Shown here: one piece after another, positions 33,933 to 45,500 of the stretch
Numbering within the stretch: the stretch's first letter is position 1
Layout: each line of letters begins with the position of its first letter
NCBI GenBank assembly: GCA_004335835.1
Contig: RWJK01001552.1
Location: forward strand, 1 to 64,000
Source: Scenedesmus sp. ARA3
Taxonomy: Eukaryota; Chlorophyta; Chlorophyceae; Sphaeropleales; Scenedesmaceae
DNA: 64,000 bases
Reading direction: 5' to 3'
Program-made: the position numbers and the translations under genes
The notes under the pieces: model-generated
What the model was told of the DNA's origin: nothing
The model's database searches: none
Seen by the model: only the letters and a program-made list of their open reading frames with translations

Positions 33933-36900
33933 TCAGCGCCACACGGGGCGGCCGGCTGGCGCCGGCACGGGCCGCCCCTCCTCGTCAAAGTAGGTGTGGC
34001 GCGGCGCCTGGCGCAACTTGCTGCAGGGTGTCTCCTTGGGCTTGCAGTCCTCGTCAAACACCAGGTGCCGGCCCTTGGGCGCAGCCACTCCGCGCAGCGG
34101 GCCCTCAGGCACGCCCACACGCAGGCCTGCCAGGGAGTCCGCCAGCTCGCCAGCAGCGTCCTGAGGGGAGGAAGGGGAAGCAGCGCGAGGGGCAGGTCGC
34201 AGCAGCACAGGCACGGGTTCAGCTTTGGGTGTGCAACGGCGGCACAGTCATAGTTGCAATGCACGCGCATTGTCAGCAAGGAGGCGCAGCAGCTAGTCCA
34301 GGGCAGCTGAGAGCGTACATACAAACATGAACTGCTCTGCAGTGAGCGTCACCTGTATATGTATGACGGTTCTACGCATCAAGCGTCGAGAACATGCCGC
34401 TTGCTCAGCCGCTGCATACAGCACACGCTCACCATCCCTGTTCACAACGTGCACACACCACCCAGCAAAGACCTGCGTGCCAGCAGGCCGACAAGCAAGC
34501 ACAAGCGAGTGCACACTGGCAACGACCACCTGCCGGCACTTCCCGGCGCCTTACTTACCTCGCCCCACCTGGCGACTGCCACACACACAAACACATCAAC
34601 AGCTGCACCACACAGGAGCAGCGCAGCACACACACCTGGTCGTCATAGGCCTGGTAGTCCTCATCCTCATAGTCCTCCTCATCATCAAAGTCCAGCTCGG
34701 GCTCAGCGGCAGGGGCCGGCTTGGCCTTGGCTGCCTTGGGCTTGGTGCCGCGCACCTCGCGCACGTCACTCACCTGGCGTAGCAACAGCAGCAGCAGCAG
34801 CAGGAGAACAGCAGGCAAGCATGAGTTTATGACCAATATTTGTTGTGCTGGCACGTGCTGATGCTATTCAAGGCACACTCTGGGCAGGGTACGGTAGAGC
34901 ATCATGCTGCCAGGTCCTGGAATCAGGCAAATTCAGGGTACATGCGGCTGCAGCTGCACAGCCAGCCAGCCGACACATGGCGGGTACTGCGCCTGAAAAG
35001 TGTTGCAAGTTGCATGCAGAGACAGCAGAAGCAAGCACACGTGGTAGCCTGGCACACGCACAGGATCTGCGCAGAGAGCAGCGTCCCCGCAGGTGCAATG
35101 CCAACATAGACGCATCACACAGACTACATCCATACACACATACAGTAGCGCACCTGGCCAGCGCTGCTGCTGCCATGCTCCTGCACCGTCGCCTGCGCCT
35201 TGGCGGCCATCTTCTCCTTGATGCTGCGCTTCAGCGCCGCCATGCTGGGCTCACGCCCGGCCTTAGAGCCAGCAGCAGGGCTGGGCACCACCACCTTGCT
35301 GGCCAGGCGCGGCCTGCTGGCCGCAGCGCCAGCAGCAGCAGCGCTGCTGCCGCCCTGGGATGCTGCAGCGTCGCTGGCCTCAGGGGTGAGCGGGGGCGAC
35401 CACACCAGCGGGTCTGCATCTGCTGCTGCTGCGGCCTTGGTCTTGGCCGTGTAGGAGGCGGTGGGCTGCAGCAGGCGGCTGCTGACGCCAGGCGATGCCG
35501 CAGCTGCCTTCTTGGCAGAGGCGCCAGGCGTGCTGCCAGACTGCTGCTGCTCTGCTGTGGCGGACTTGCTGGCGTACTGCTTCAGCGCGCTGTGGGCACG
35601 TGCATAGCCCACCTCCTTCTTGTGGCTGACGCTGCTGCTGGTGCCGGCCGCTGTGCCGGCCTTGCTGCCTGCAGCAGCAGATGCTGCCGCCGCGCTGCAG
35701 CTGCGGTCTGCTGCTGCCGTTGCTGCCTTCACCTTGGCCTTGCTGGGGTAGGGGGTGTGGCCAGGGCTGCTGCCATCATCTGCACCCTGCCTGCTGCTGC
35801 TGCTGCCAGCCTTGGCAGAGCTCTTGGGACTGGGGCCAGGCACCACCACGTGCGCAGACTTGCGCGCGCTAGCACCAGCTGAGCCCATGCGCGGCTTTGC
35901 CAGCGCAGACTTGGGCGGCGCAGTGGTGGTGGTGGTGCTGCCTGCAGTGCGGCTGGGGGAGGTCACCACTGGCAGCGCCGCCTCCTCAGGGCTCATCACT
36001 GCCAGGTCAGCAGCAGCAGCAGCAGCGGGAGTGGCTGCTGCTGCTGCTGGCGTTGCTGGCTTGGCACTGGCAGGCGTGGGGCAGGCCGCCGCTGGCTCCT
36101 CTGCTGCCACTGCTGCTGCTGCTGGGCTGTCACAGCCCTCCATGGCTGCGTCCTCAGGCTCCAGCTCATCTGCTGCTGCTGGCTCTTCCGCTGCATCCTC
36201 CAGCTGCTGCTGCTGCAGCGCTGCCGTTGCCTCTGCCACCTCAGCATCAAGCTCTGCCTCCACCTCTGCCAGCTCAGCCAGCGCACCCTCTCCGTCATCA
36301 GTGGGAGGCAGCTCCTCGCTCTCACCCAGGTCCAGATGCTCCTCGCTGAGCTCCTCCTCCATTGCTGCTGCTGCTGCTGCATCCACCTCTGCAGCCGCCT
36401 GCTGCTGCTGCTCCTCTGCAACAGGCTGCTGCTGCTCGCTGTCCACTGCCATGGCGCCCTCACTGGCAGCAGCAGCAGTAAATGCTGCAGGGGAGGCAGC
36501 GATGGGCACAGGGCTGCACAGCAGCAGCCCCTCAGCCAGGGCCTCCTCCCTGAGTGCCACCTCATCAGGGTACTCCTCCTCTGCAGGAGGCAGGTCATCA
36601 TCATCCTCAGGGAAGGGGCTGCCGGGGAAGGGGCTGCCAGCTGCAGCAGGCGAAGGCACAGGAGAGCGCTGCGCTGCTGCTGCTGCCACTGCAGGCGAGG
36701 GTGCCGGGGAGCGGGCAGCTGCTGCGCGGCGCGGCGTGGTGCGGCGGGCGCGCGCAGGGCTGGCGGCTGGCAGCACTGCAGGGCTGATGGGCAGCAGCGG
36801 TGCTGATGGCTCTGTTGCATCGTCCAGCTCTGTGACAGTAGCATCCTCCACTGCTGCCACTGCTGCTGGGCTGCCAAAGCCAGAGGCCTGCTCTGCACCT

Positions 36901-38077
36901 GCTGCCTCCTCCTGCATGTGGGCGTCAGCATCTGGTGCTGCTGCCGCTGCTGCTGCGCCAGCAAAGCCGCCAAACGGCTGCTCAGCAAACGCCTCCTCCT
37001 CCTCCTGCTGCTGCTGTGCTGCGCTGTCGGCCACCAGGCCCTCCACAGGGCTGGCAGCTGCTGCTGGCGCTGCTGTGTCTGGCGCAGGCGTGCTGATGAA
37101 CATTGCTGCCAGGTCCACGCCGCCAGCAGATGGGGTGCTGCTGGCAGCAGCGCCACCAAAGCCAGCCGCGGCAGCACCGCTGCTGATGGCGCTGCGCTGC
37201 TGCTGCTGCTCGCTGATGGCTGGCACTGCGGGTGTCCACAGGCTCTCCAGCTTGATGGGCATCACAGGCGAGGCGCCGACAGTGCCTGGCGTGGGCCCTG
37301 GGTAGTCGCCTGGGGTGGCGCTGTGTGCGGGCAGCGGGGTGAGGCCTGCAAGCGGGGCTGCATCTGCTGCTGCCACAGTGGCAGGCACGTCTTGGTCTTC
37401 ACTGGCTGCTGCGCTGCTGCTGTACTGCTGCTGCGCTGCTGCAGAGGACTCGGCGACGTCAGCCCTGTTGATGGTGTCATCTGGCTCCTGCTCAACAGAA
37501 GGGTTTGCAGGACAGGGCAGCATGAGCCAGCCAGCCACAGGTCAGGATGCAGATCAGCCAGTTGCCATATCAGCAGCTTGTGGCTAGTGAAAAGCATGTT
37601 CCACACTTGGGTAGGCTGGCAGCAGGATCCCACTGCATCAAATGCTGATGCATCTGGCACCTGCTGCTGCTCCAAACGGTTCATGCAGGTGGTCCCTGCG
37701 CGTCCGCATGTACACTCGCGATGCACTAATTGCAAAAACCGCGTTACTATCGTCGACTCCCGATCGTTACCGGTCCAAAAGCGATGCTGCCACACCAGAG
37801 CTGCCTAGTTCGTGAACCCCTCTGATGTCTCCCACTCACAGCAACAGTCAGATCCTTCGCCTGCGCTGCAGGTTTGCGTGTGGAGCGTGTGGTAGTGGCC
37901 TTCTTGCGGGTGCTGGGCCCGGTAGACGCCACCGCGGCTGCAGAAGAAACGAGCAGCTGTTTCCAGTGAGTCCCTGCTCATGCTTGGATCAGTGCATGGC
38001 CTGAGCTGTGTCGATACAGGTAAACACGCACCTCCTGACTTCATCCTGCTGCGTGTCATGGGGCCAGTAGACTCCAT
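33933..38077 (-). CDS. Large acidic, low-complexity, probably nuclear protein
   Basis: Exons in transcript order are 38077-38032, 37937-37840, 37487-35154, 34773-34636 and 34160-33933; phases close and give 947 residues. The N-terminus is basic (MESTGPMTRSRMKSG, then STRKKATTTRSTRKPAAQAK), resembling a nuclear localisation signal. The huge third exon is Ala/Glu/Ser-rich with acidic tracts (EDDDDLPPAEEEYPDEVALR) and many SP/TP sites (SPVPSP, SPAPSP). A basic Ser/Lys-rich part follows (SALKQYASKSA, MAALKRSIKEKMAAKAQA). The C-terminus has an acidic tract (ELDFDDEEDYEDEDYQAYDD), then two copies of a short motif, RHLVFDEDCKP and RHTYFDEEGRP, 19 residues apart in spacing. I do not recognise the family; chromatin, kinetochore or nuclear scaffold roles would fit composition only. 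An alternative upstream ATG exists at 38233. Confidence 0.8.
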
Positions 38078-38890
38078 GGCTGCTCGAGCTTGCTGCTTGT
38101 CCTCTGCCTGCGACTGGGATCGCCCACTGCTTGCTGTGATCCTTGATAGGAACTGCCAGTAGCCTAATGATTTCCGAATCCTTGCTGGTGCTATCTGTGG
38201 ACGCGATGAACGAGATATATGGTGCGAGCACACACACGGGATTTCAAGTTTGTAACTGACTGTTACATGCTGTCAGCTGCGCAGCCGCTTGTTGGTTCAA
38301 CATAAAACAATGCTCATCGTGATTGTAAGAGCTTGCACCGCATATTGACCCTTTCACCTGGCCACCCTCCTCCCTGTGTCAATCATCTGCCATCCGGGTG
38401 TCCACGAGAACATGGATCACCGCAGCTTTCGCAATGTCGCCTGGAATAAGTACTCAAAGACATCATAAACTTATGATAGTTGCAAATGAGATGTTGGCGG
38501 GCTGGAGTTACAGTAAAAGAATACCGTATGCTGTATATGCAAACGTTGCACATGCAATGCATTGCATCAGCTGATTGACTGACTCAGTTTGGGATGGCCG
38601 CCTCAGCAGTCATGTATTGTCAATTCCTTTCTTGAATGTGACGTTTCATGCTTAAATTAATTCGTCGACACCGCTTACTACCCCTCTTCTGAACTAGAGG
38701 GAGCATGCATTGCAATGCAAGCACAGTTGTTGCTGTGTCACCATGCAGTGACGTCATGTCCCACCTCATCTGCCAGTCACTAGCACAGAGCGGCATTGTC
38801 TACCTGAGTCACGCCACATATACTCACTGCATATGATCTAGCAGCTTGGATGCTGCATCTCTCCCTGCTGTTATCCTGGCAATCAACATT
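38078..38890. other. Intergenic region, no gene seen
   Basis: This is the promoter side of the acidic-protein gene and the 3' side of the BTB gene, both on minus. It is AT-richer than the flanks. Minus-strand TGTAA words near 38262 and 38509 could end the BTB transcript. Confidence 0.4.
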
Positions 38891-39439
38891 TCACCACACC
38901 TTTGTGAGTGTGGCCCTGATATGCAGCTCCCCAGCTGCCACACTCATCAAGTGCTGCCTCGCCAGCCCTGCCCGCACTTGCTCCCAGCTGCACACCTCCC
39001 CAAGCCCAAAGAAGTCTGCCCAGCGCCGCCCCTTGCCAGCCACAAGGCTCCTGGGCTTGTCAGCCTTCCTGCAAGCCTCCTGAACCCCAAACCGCACAGC
39101 ACACAGCGAGCACTGCACTGCTGCCAGCTGCTGTGGCACAAGGTGCTGCTGCCCAGCTGATAGCTGCTGCCCTTCCGTCTGGTCGACGTCTGTACAGCTT
39201 GTCAGGATTGGTGCTTGCATGCTCTCCATTGATGGCAGCATCAGCAGCACAACCGCTAGCTTGCGGCTGCTGCCAAACTCCAGCTGCAGCTGGAACCTCT
39301 TCCCACACCACACTGCCACAGGAGACGAAACACTGTGGGTGCTCTCACCGCTGCTGCTGCAGTCAAAGCTGCTGCTTGTCGCAGCGGCGCCTGAGCCCTG
39401 GCAGCTGCGGGCAGCCAGCAGGCTGCCTGGTACTGGCAC

Positions 39440-39476
<37 letters not shown>

Positions 39477-39958
39477 TGCAGCCCCTGCTCCACCAGCTGC
39501 CTCACTTGTGCCACCGGCATCCTCAAGTCCAGCTGCAGGTTGCGCACTGCAGAGGCAGGCCGCGTGGGCAGCTGCCACGCCGGCAGTGCTGCCAGCACTT
39601 GGCTGTGGCCTGTGATGGCCTGCCTGGCTGGCCCCAAGCTGGGCAGCACTGCCAGGCTGGTTGCCAGGGGCAGCTGCTGTGGTGGCACGTGGCGCAGCAG
39701 CCATGGCGTGCTGGGGAGCACAGTTGTCAGGAAGAGGGCAGAGCACCTGCAGTGAAGGCATGATAGCAAATGTCATGCATTGGCAAGGTACTTTGTAATA
39801 AAAGTCCACTGTCAGGTCTCCTGGATGTTGACGTGCATGATATATAGTCGTTGCTGGAAGCAGCAGCACCAGCAGTCTGTGTGAGGCCATCGCCCGCACC
39901 TGGGCATACGGATGTGCTGTACCAGCTGCGCAAGCTGCTCCTCTGTGACCAACACCAC

Positions 39959-40001
<43 letters not shown>

Positions 40002-41065
40002 GCTGCCAGCCATTGGTCCAACGTGTACACCACCGTGTCCTCGCTGGCAGCACGCGTCTGCGGGTCTGACAGCAGCCGCAGCAGCAGCGCGAAAGGCAGC
40101 TGCCGCAGCGCCTGCGCTGACTCCTCCACCTGCCAGGCAGCCTCCAGGTCCCCAAGCACTGCTTGCAGCTTGACTGCCCCAGCTGCCAGGGCAGCAGCAT
40201 AACCTGGCAGCAGCGCCAGCCCATGCGCTGTGTGGTGCTGCAGCTCAAAGAGCTGCACCACCACCTGCCACTCCAGCTGCTCTGCTGGCTTGCTGCCAAG
40301 CTCTGCAGCTGCTGCTGCAGCGACTGCCGACGCACCATACTTGTCAGCCAGCAGAAGCAGCTCCAGGAGCTGCTGCTGGGGCACCTGCTGCAGCTGAAAA
40401 TTGGGACTGTCGTACATGCACTGCAGCAGCAGCTGGCCTGCCTTCAGCTGGCCAGGCGGCACCTCCAGCTGGATGCTGTCATCACTGCTCTTCCAATTGT
40501 CCAGCTGCAGTCACTCAGGGACAAACGGAATCAAGACAAGTTAACATGTGATTCAGGTTATTTGTGATAGGTGCTGCAGTGTAGCACTGTGCTGTTGCTG
40601 ACAGGCAGCTGACAGGGCAGCATGATGCCCTATCAGGCTACACCCCTGAGCATCAGGTGCAAAGATTCGTCAGCAGGCAGCGGTGAAATCAGGAAGCTTT
40701 TAACCAACTTTAGTGGCTGCATAAGATTGTCAAGCTGCTGTAGTCTGCCAGACTGGCAGGCGATTCTATCTGCAGCAGGGCTGCTGTGCACATAGCTGCC
40801 TCGAGCAACACATGAAGCTCAGAAGAGCACACAAAGCTGCGTAAAGCGACTTGTTGTGTACATGAAATGTTAAATGTAGCGGAGTAGCGATAATCACCTT
40901 CGCCTGGAGGAATGTGCTCTGTTCGTACAGCACGAGGCGGTGTGCTGGCACGATGTCAAGGACTTCTACGATATCATTACCAGAATCGTGGATCTCAATG
41001 ATAACTACTTTTACATCCGCAAACTTCTGCCTTCTGTACCAGCAAGACAGTGTGGCTGGTGCCAT
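38891..41065 (-). CDS. BTB-BACK domain protein
   Basis: Exons in transcript order are 41065-40898, 40504-39900 and 39746-38891; phases close, giving 542 residues. The BTB fold begins KFADVKVVIIEIHDSGND and contains the typical VPAHRLVLYEQSTFLQAK, then the pattern GQLLLQCMYDSPNF and LLELLLLADKYG. The BACK domain follows from about residue 120 to 255 (LEWQVVVQLFELQHH, LPFALLLRLLSDP, TVVYTLDQWLA). A run of about 15 Gln sits between two BACK helices (from 39960-40001). The C-terminal exon carries a poly-Ala run (39441-39475) and a region containing RRWADFFGLGEVCSWEQV. BTB-BACK proteins usually act as substrate adaptors for CUL3 ubiquitin ligases; that role is inferred. The target cannot be predicted. 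Confidence 0.85.
39960..40001. repeat. (CTG)n run encoding poly-Gln in the BTB-BACK protein
   Basis: A pure 42-nt triplet run in the BACK-coding exon, read on minus as CAG. It is one of the longest triplet runs in the window. Confidence 0.85.
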
Positions 41066-41904
41066 CAAAACGATTACTGCTTTAACGTCCAGCTCTAACA
41101 GGAGCAGCTAATCGGCTGTGAAGGGTAGCGAAGGTCATGCCATGATTACATGTTTCAAAATAGGCGAGGCACGGTTTATCCTGGCACCTGACAAGGGTTC
41201 ACCATGACATTGTTGCTGATCCTTTTCTGCGTCAGGTGGGGGGCAGCAAGTCACAAGTGTAACACGAGGGTGTAGTTGCCGCTCCATTGGGGCGCGGGGC
41301 CGATGGCGTTGATGCTATGGCTTGATGAGTAACATGATGATGATGATGCCAAGTGTAACACATCAAGGCCAACAAGGCATCAACTTCACAGACTAAGGAT
41401 GCAAACTTCAAACACATCAGCGTCGCAAACCAGGTATGCGCACAGTAGGCCATGCAGAAGGTATGCAAAAGTGCCACCTGGATGCTGCCAGCTGGACGCC
41501 TGTAGGTGCCGGCTGGATTCGACTCTGCAGTGCAGAGCACAACCACTGCACATGGCACGCTGATCTGCAGTCATCAACACATCTGATCTATCAAATGAGT
41601 TGATAAAGACCTATCAATGAAATCACCACCCTCGCTATTGTGCCAGCAACAGGTGCAGCATTCAATAATAACAAGACACCAGAGAAAGATGTTTAGCATG
41701 GCTGACCTTGCAAGCGTCATCACACGGCACCGCAGGCATGTTTGCTGTACAGTGTCTGGTGCCTTGATCAAATGAACTTCATCAAACTAGCGCATCCAAT
41801 ACTGTCTGAGTATGACATGCTGAAGCTGGCATTGCGAGGAAGCAATGCATTGGCAGCACTTCGTGCACTGTCTACAGTACATCATTCTGCAAGTGGCAAA
41901 ATGT
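41066..41904. other. Intergenic region, no gene seen
   Basis: This lies between the BTB gene start and the 3' end of the kinesin gene, both on minus. Only short frames occur. A small ATG/CATGATG run lies at 41333-41347. No structure of note. Confidence 0.4.
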
Positions 41905-42550
41905 TTAATACAAGCAAGGTGCCTCCCACCCCCCGTCACCAGCATCAGCATGGCCAACGGCGTTAGCAGCCCCACCACCAGCACCTGCGCTGCTGCCGCC
42001 ACCTTGCGATGCCTGCCTGCCACCTGAGCTGTTGCCCCTGCTACTGCTGGCTGAGCGCCCTTGCCCTGGCTGCATCATCGACTGCCGCACCCTGCCCGCC
42101 AGCCCAGACACCCGTCCATCCTCAGCTGCCTCCCCAGCAACAGCAGGCTGGCTGCCGCCACACCTGGCACTGGACATTGGCTGAACCAACGAGTCGTATG
42201 AGGTTGCAGCTGCTGCTTCACCCAGCAGGTTCACCACCCCACCGTCATCTAACTGCCATGGCGCCTGTTGCTGTTGCTGCTGTTGCTGCGGATGTGTGTG
42301 TAATGCGCCTGGAGTGCATTGCAGCGTGTGCAGGCACTAGAGTGGATAACAAGCATGTTGAAACAAGTGCGCACTATCAAATCTACCTCTGTGCCACATC
42401 CAACTGGGCTGTGTGCTAACAATGCGAACCCATATGCACAGCGCCCTGGAAAGACACTCAAGTTACAGGCAGCTCATAATTTGATCACACCTGTGGGGCT
42501 CCTCGAGGCACCTCCTGCACCACCCCTGCCAGCCCCTTCATGCAGCACGC

Positions 42551-42584
<34 letters not shown>

Positions 42585-45500
42585 AGTCTGCGATGCTGCC
42601 AGCTGTGCACGCAGGGTATCACGCTCTGCCTGCACTGCCGCCAGCTGCCTGCTGGCCTCCTGCAGCTGCACTCCCGTCTCTGCCACCTGCAGCACGCCTC
42701 CCTCTGCAGCAGCTCGCTGAGCAGCAGCCTCAGCCTTGCTACGGGCCAGCTGCGCAGCTGTCACACTCAGCTGCCCTCCCAGCTCATCTGCTGTAGCCTC
42801 ATCCTCCCCCTGCTGCTGCTGCAGCTCAGCAAGTGCTCGCTCGGCGGCGGCCAGCTTCCGCGCAAGCTGCGCTGCATGGTCCTCTGCCTCCCTGCGCATG
42901 ACCTGCGCTGCAGCAAGCCTTGCTGCCATGCCTTCACTGCAGGCAGCTGCACCGCTGGCAGCAGCAGCATCATCAGGACCCAAGCCAGCCAGGCCAGGTG
43001 CTGCCAGCTCAGAGCCTTTGCACAGCAGGGCCTGCAGCTGCTGCGCATCCAGTGCACGCGTGATTGCTGCCAGCTGATCCCTGGCTGACAGCAGCTCGGC
43101 GCGTGCACGCGTCAGCTCAGCAATCTTTGCCTCTGCTGTTGCCCTGGACTGTTCAGCTTCTGCCTCTGCACGCTTGGCGGCGTCCTGCAGCACAACATCA
43201 GCGTCCGACTATGAGCATTGGGTAGCCCAGACAGAGCATGCACACCTTCAAGCATGCAGCGTTGCTGATGTTGCTGCTGCTTCACCATCAATTGCACCCC
43301 ATTACACAAAGCACGTCACTCTGTCTGCCGTGGGCTCATCGCTGCTGCAAGCTGCTGTTGCCTGCATTTCCATTAGTGCTGTGGCAGCATCCAACACACA
43401 TCATCCATCTGGTTAAGGAGAAGCAGCACAGCCTCACCCGCCAGGTGTCCCTGCTGGTGCCTGTCAGTGACAGCTCCTCCCGCAGCGCAGCAGCAGCCTT
43501 GCGCTCAGCCAGCAGCTGCCCATGCAGCTCAACAGAGTCCGCCTGCAGGCCAGCCATGCGCTGCAGCAGCTGCTGCCGCCCAGCCTCTACATCCTGTGCT
43601 GCCAGCCGCGCTGCCTTTTCACTGTGCAGCGCTGCAGAAACCTCTTGCAGGGCTGCCTTGGCCTCTGCTAGCTGCCGTCTGCAGTCCGCCAGTTGCCACT
43701 CAGCTTGAGCTTGTGCAAGTGTAGGAGTGTTGGGCATGGCCGGGTCGCTGAACCGTGGCTGCTGCTGCTGGTTCTGCTGCTGCTGGCTTGGTGGCTGAGG
43801 CCTGGGCTGTTGCTGCTGCTCATGCAGGTGGTGCTGCACCTGCTTGAGGGATGACAGTAGGTGCTGACATTGGTCCTGCAAGAAGCAACAAAAAGCAGTC
43901 GGAAGCGCATTATGCGTATGCTGCTACACTGCAGCGGGCAGATAGCAGTTAGCACCTACAATACGCCACCATGCCCAACATATTACTTCCGTTGCCAACA
44001 CAGCCTGGACATCCTTGCTGGGATTGGACCAAAAGGAACATCTGCTGGCATGTGATGCATTGCATGTCTGCCGATGCATCCCATTTTGACATGCTGGCAG
44101 TGAAAAAACTATACCTGCGCCTGCTCCAGCTCCTGCTCTTTCTCTTGCAGCTGCAGGCTTAGCTGCCGGCACCGGCTTGTCAACTGCTTCTTCTCATGCT
44201 GCAACTGCTCATTGGCATCCACCAGCTGATCATGCTGCTCCCCTAGCTCAGCCAGCCGCTGCCGCAGCCTGCTGGCGTTTGCATCCATGTCTCTGCTGCC
44301 GGCATCCGCCTCTGCCACCTGCTGCTGCAGGGTCTCAACCTGGTTGCGCAGCCGCCGCACAGCTGCCACCACCAGTGGCTGCACCTTCTGCTGGCCTGCG
44401 GCGCTGATGCCAGACTCCCCAGTGCCTTTGCGGCTGCGGAAGGAGCCCTGCCTGGCAGCAGGTGGCGTGCCTGGTGCATATGCACCGTAGCCATTCAACC
44501 GCCGGCTGGCCTGCCCGCCAGCAGTGGTGCTGGTTACTGCTGCTGCTGCTGCTCTTGTCCCTGCAGGCCGTTGGCTGTGATCCACAGCAGCTCCAGTGCC
44601 CTGGTCATCGCAGCTGGCCCTTGCAGAGCATTGCGAGCTGCGCCTCCTGGCAGCCTGCAGTGCTTGCTGCGCCAGCGCAGCACCAGCGCCACTGCCAGCA
44701 GACAGAATGCCACTGCGCTGCGAGCTCAAGCGCCGTGCAGCATACTGCTGCTGTTGCTGCTGCCTGGATTGCTGCTGCTGCAGTCGCTCCAGCGCTGCTG
44801 ACTTGAACGAAGGCTGCTGCAGCAGCTGCTGCCAGCTGCTGTCAGTGGACAGGGTGCCACTTGCTGCTGCGCTATTTGATCTTCCAGGGCTGCCGAGTCC
44901 GTCGCCCGCAGCTGCACCAGATGCCTCTGTGTACTGCGGCAGGCCCTTGAGCTGGCTCCACACCTGGTCCAGCACTTGGTCCCGCACAGACAGCTGCAGC
45001 AGCGCCTCCTCCAGCTCAGCTGCCAGAGCCATCACCTGCCGGATGCAGCAGCCGCAGCAGAAGCAGCCGCAGCAATGCAGCATCAGTCAGCGGCAGCTCA
45101 TACACTAACTGGGCACTAAGCGTTCCACGAGACGGTCCTTGCACACGCAGACAGCGCAACTCTAAGCTTCGTGCAGTACAGGTGAGGAGTGTTCCAGCCA
45201 GCAGCTGAGTAGTGATCGTGCAGCAGCGCAGCAGGTTGCAGCCGCACCTGCTCCTCTGCCTGCTGGTGTGTCGCCTCCGCCTCCTCCAAGCCTGCGTTGA
45301 CCTCCACCAGCTCATCAGCTAGAGCATCAAGCGCTTCATCCCTGTCAGCGCTGCCCTGCTGCGCGGCTTGCAGCGCGGCCTGGCCCTCCTGCACACCCAA
45401 AGCACAGCCCGGAGCCAACACCGCATGTTATGAACAGCCAACCATGCCAATGCCTGGAAATAAGCAAAAGCAGCGTGCTTTCAACTTTTGAAAGCAACAC

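Noticed and set aside
35755..37305. Very long plus-strand open frame (over 500 codons)
   Set aside because: It is the antisense shadow of the Ala/Glu-rich third exon of the minus-strand acidic protein. Triplet-rich sequence leaves several frames open; the minus frame has matching splice sites and neighbouring exons.
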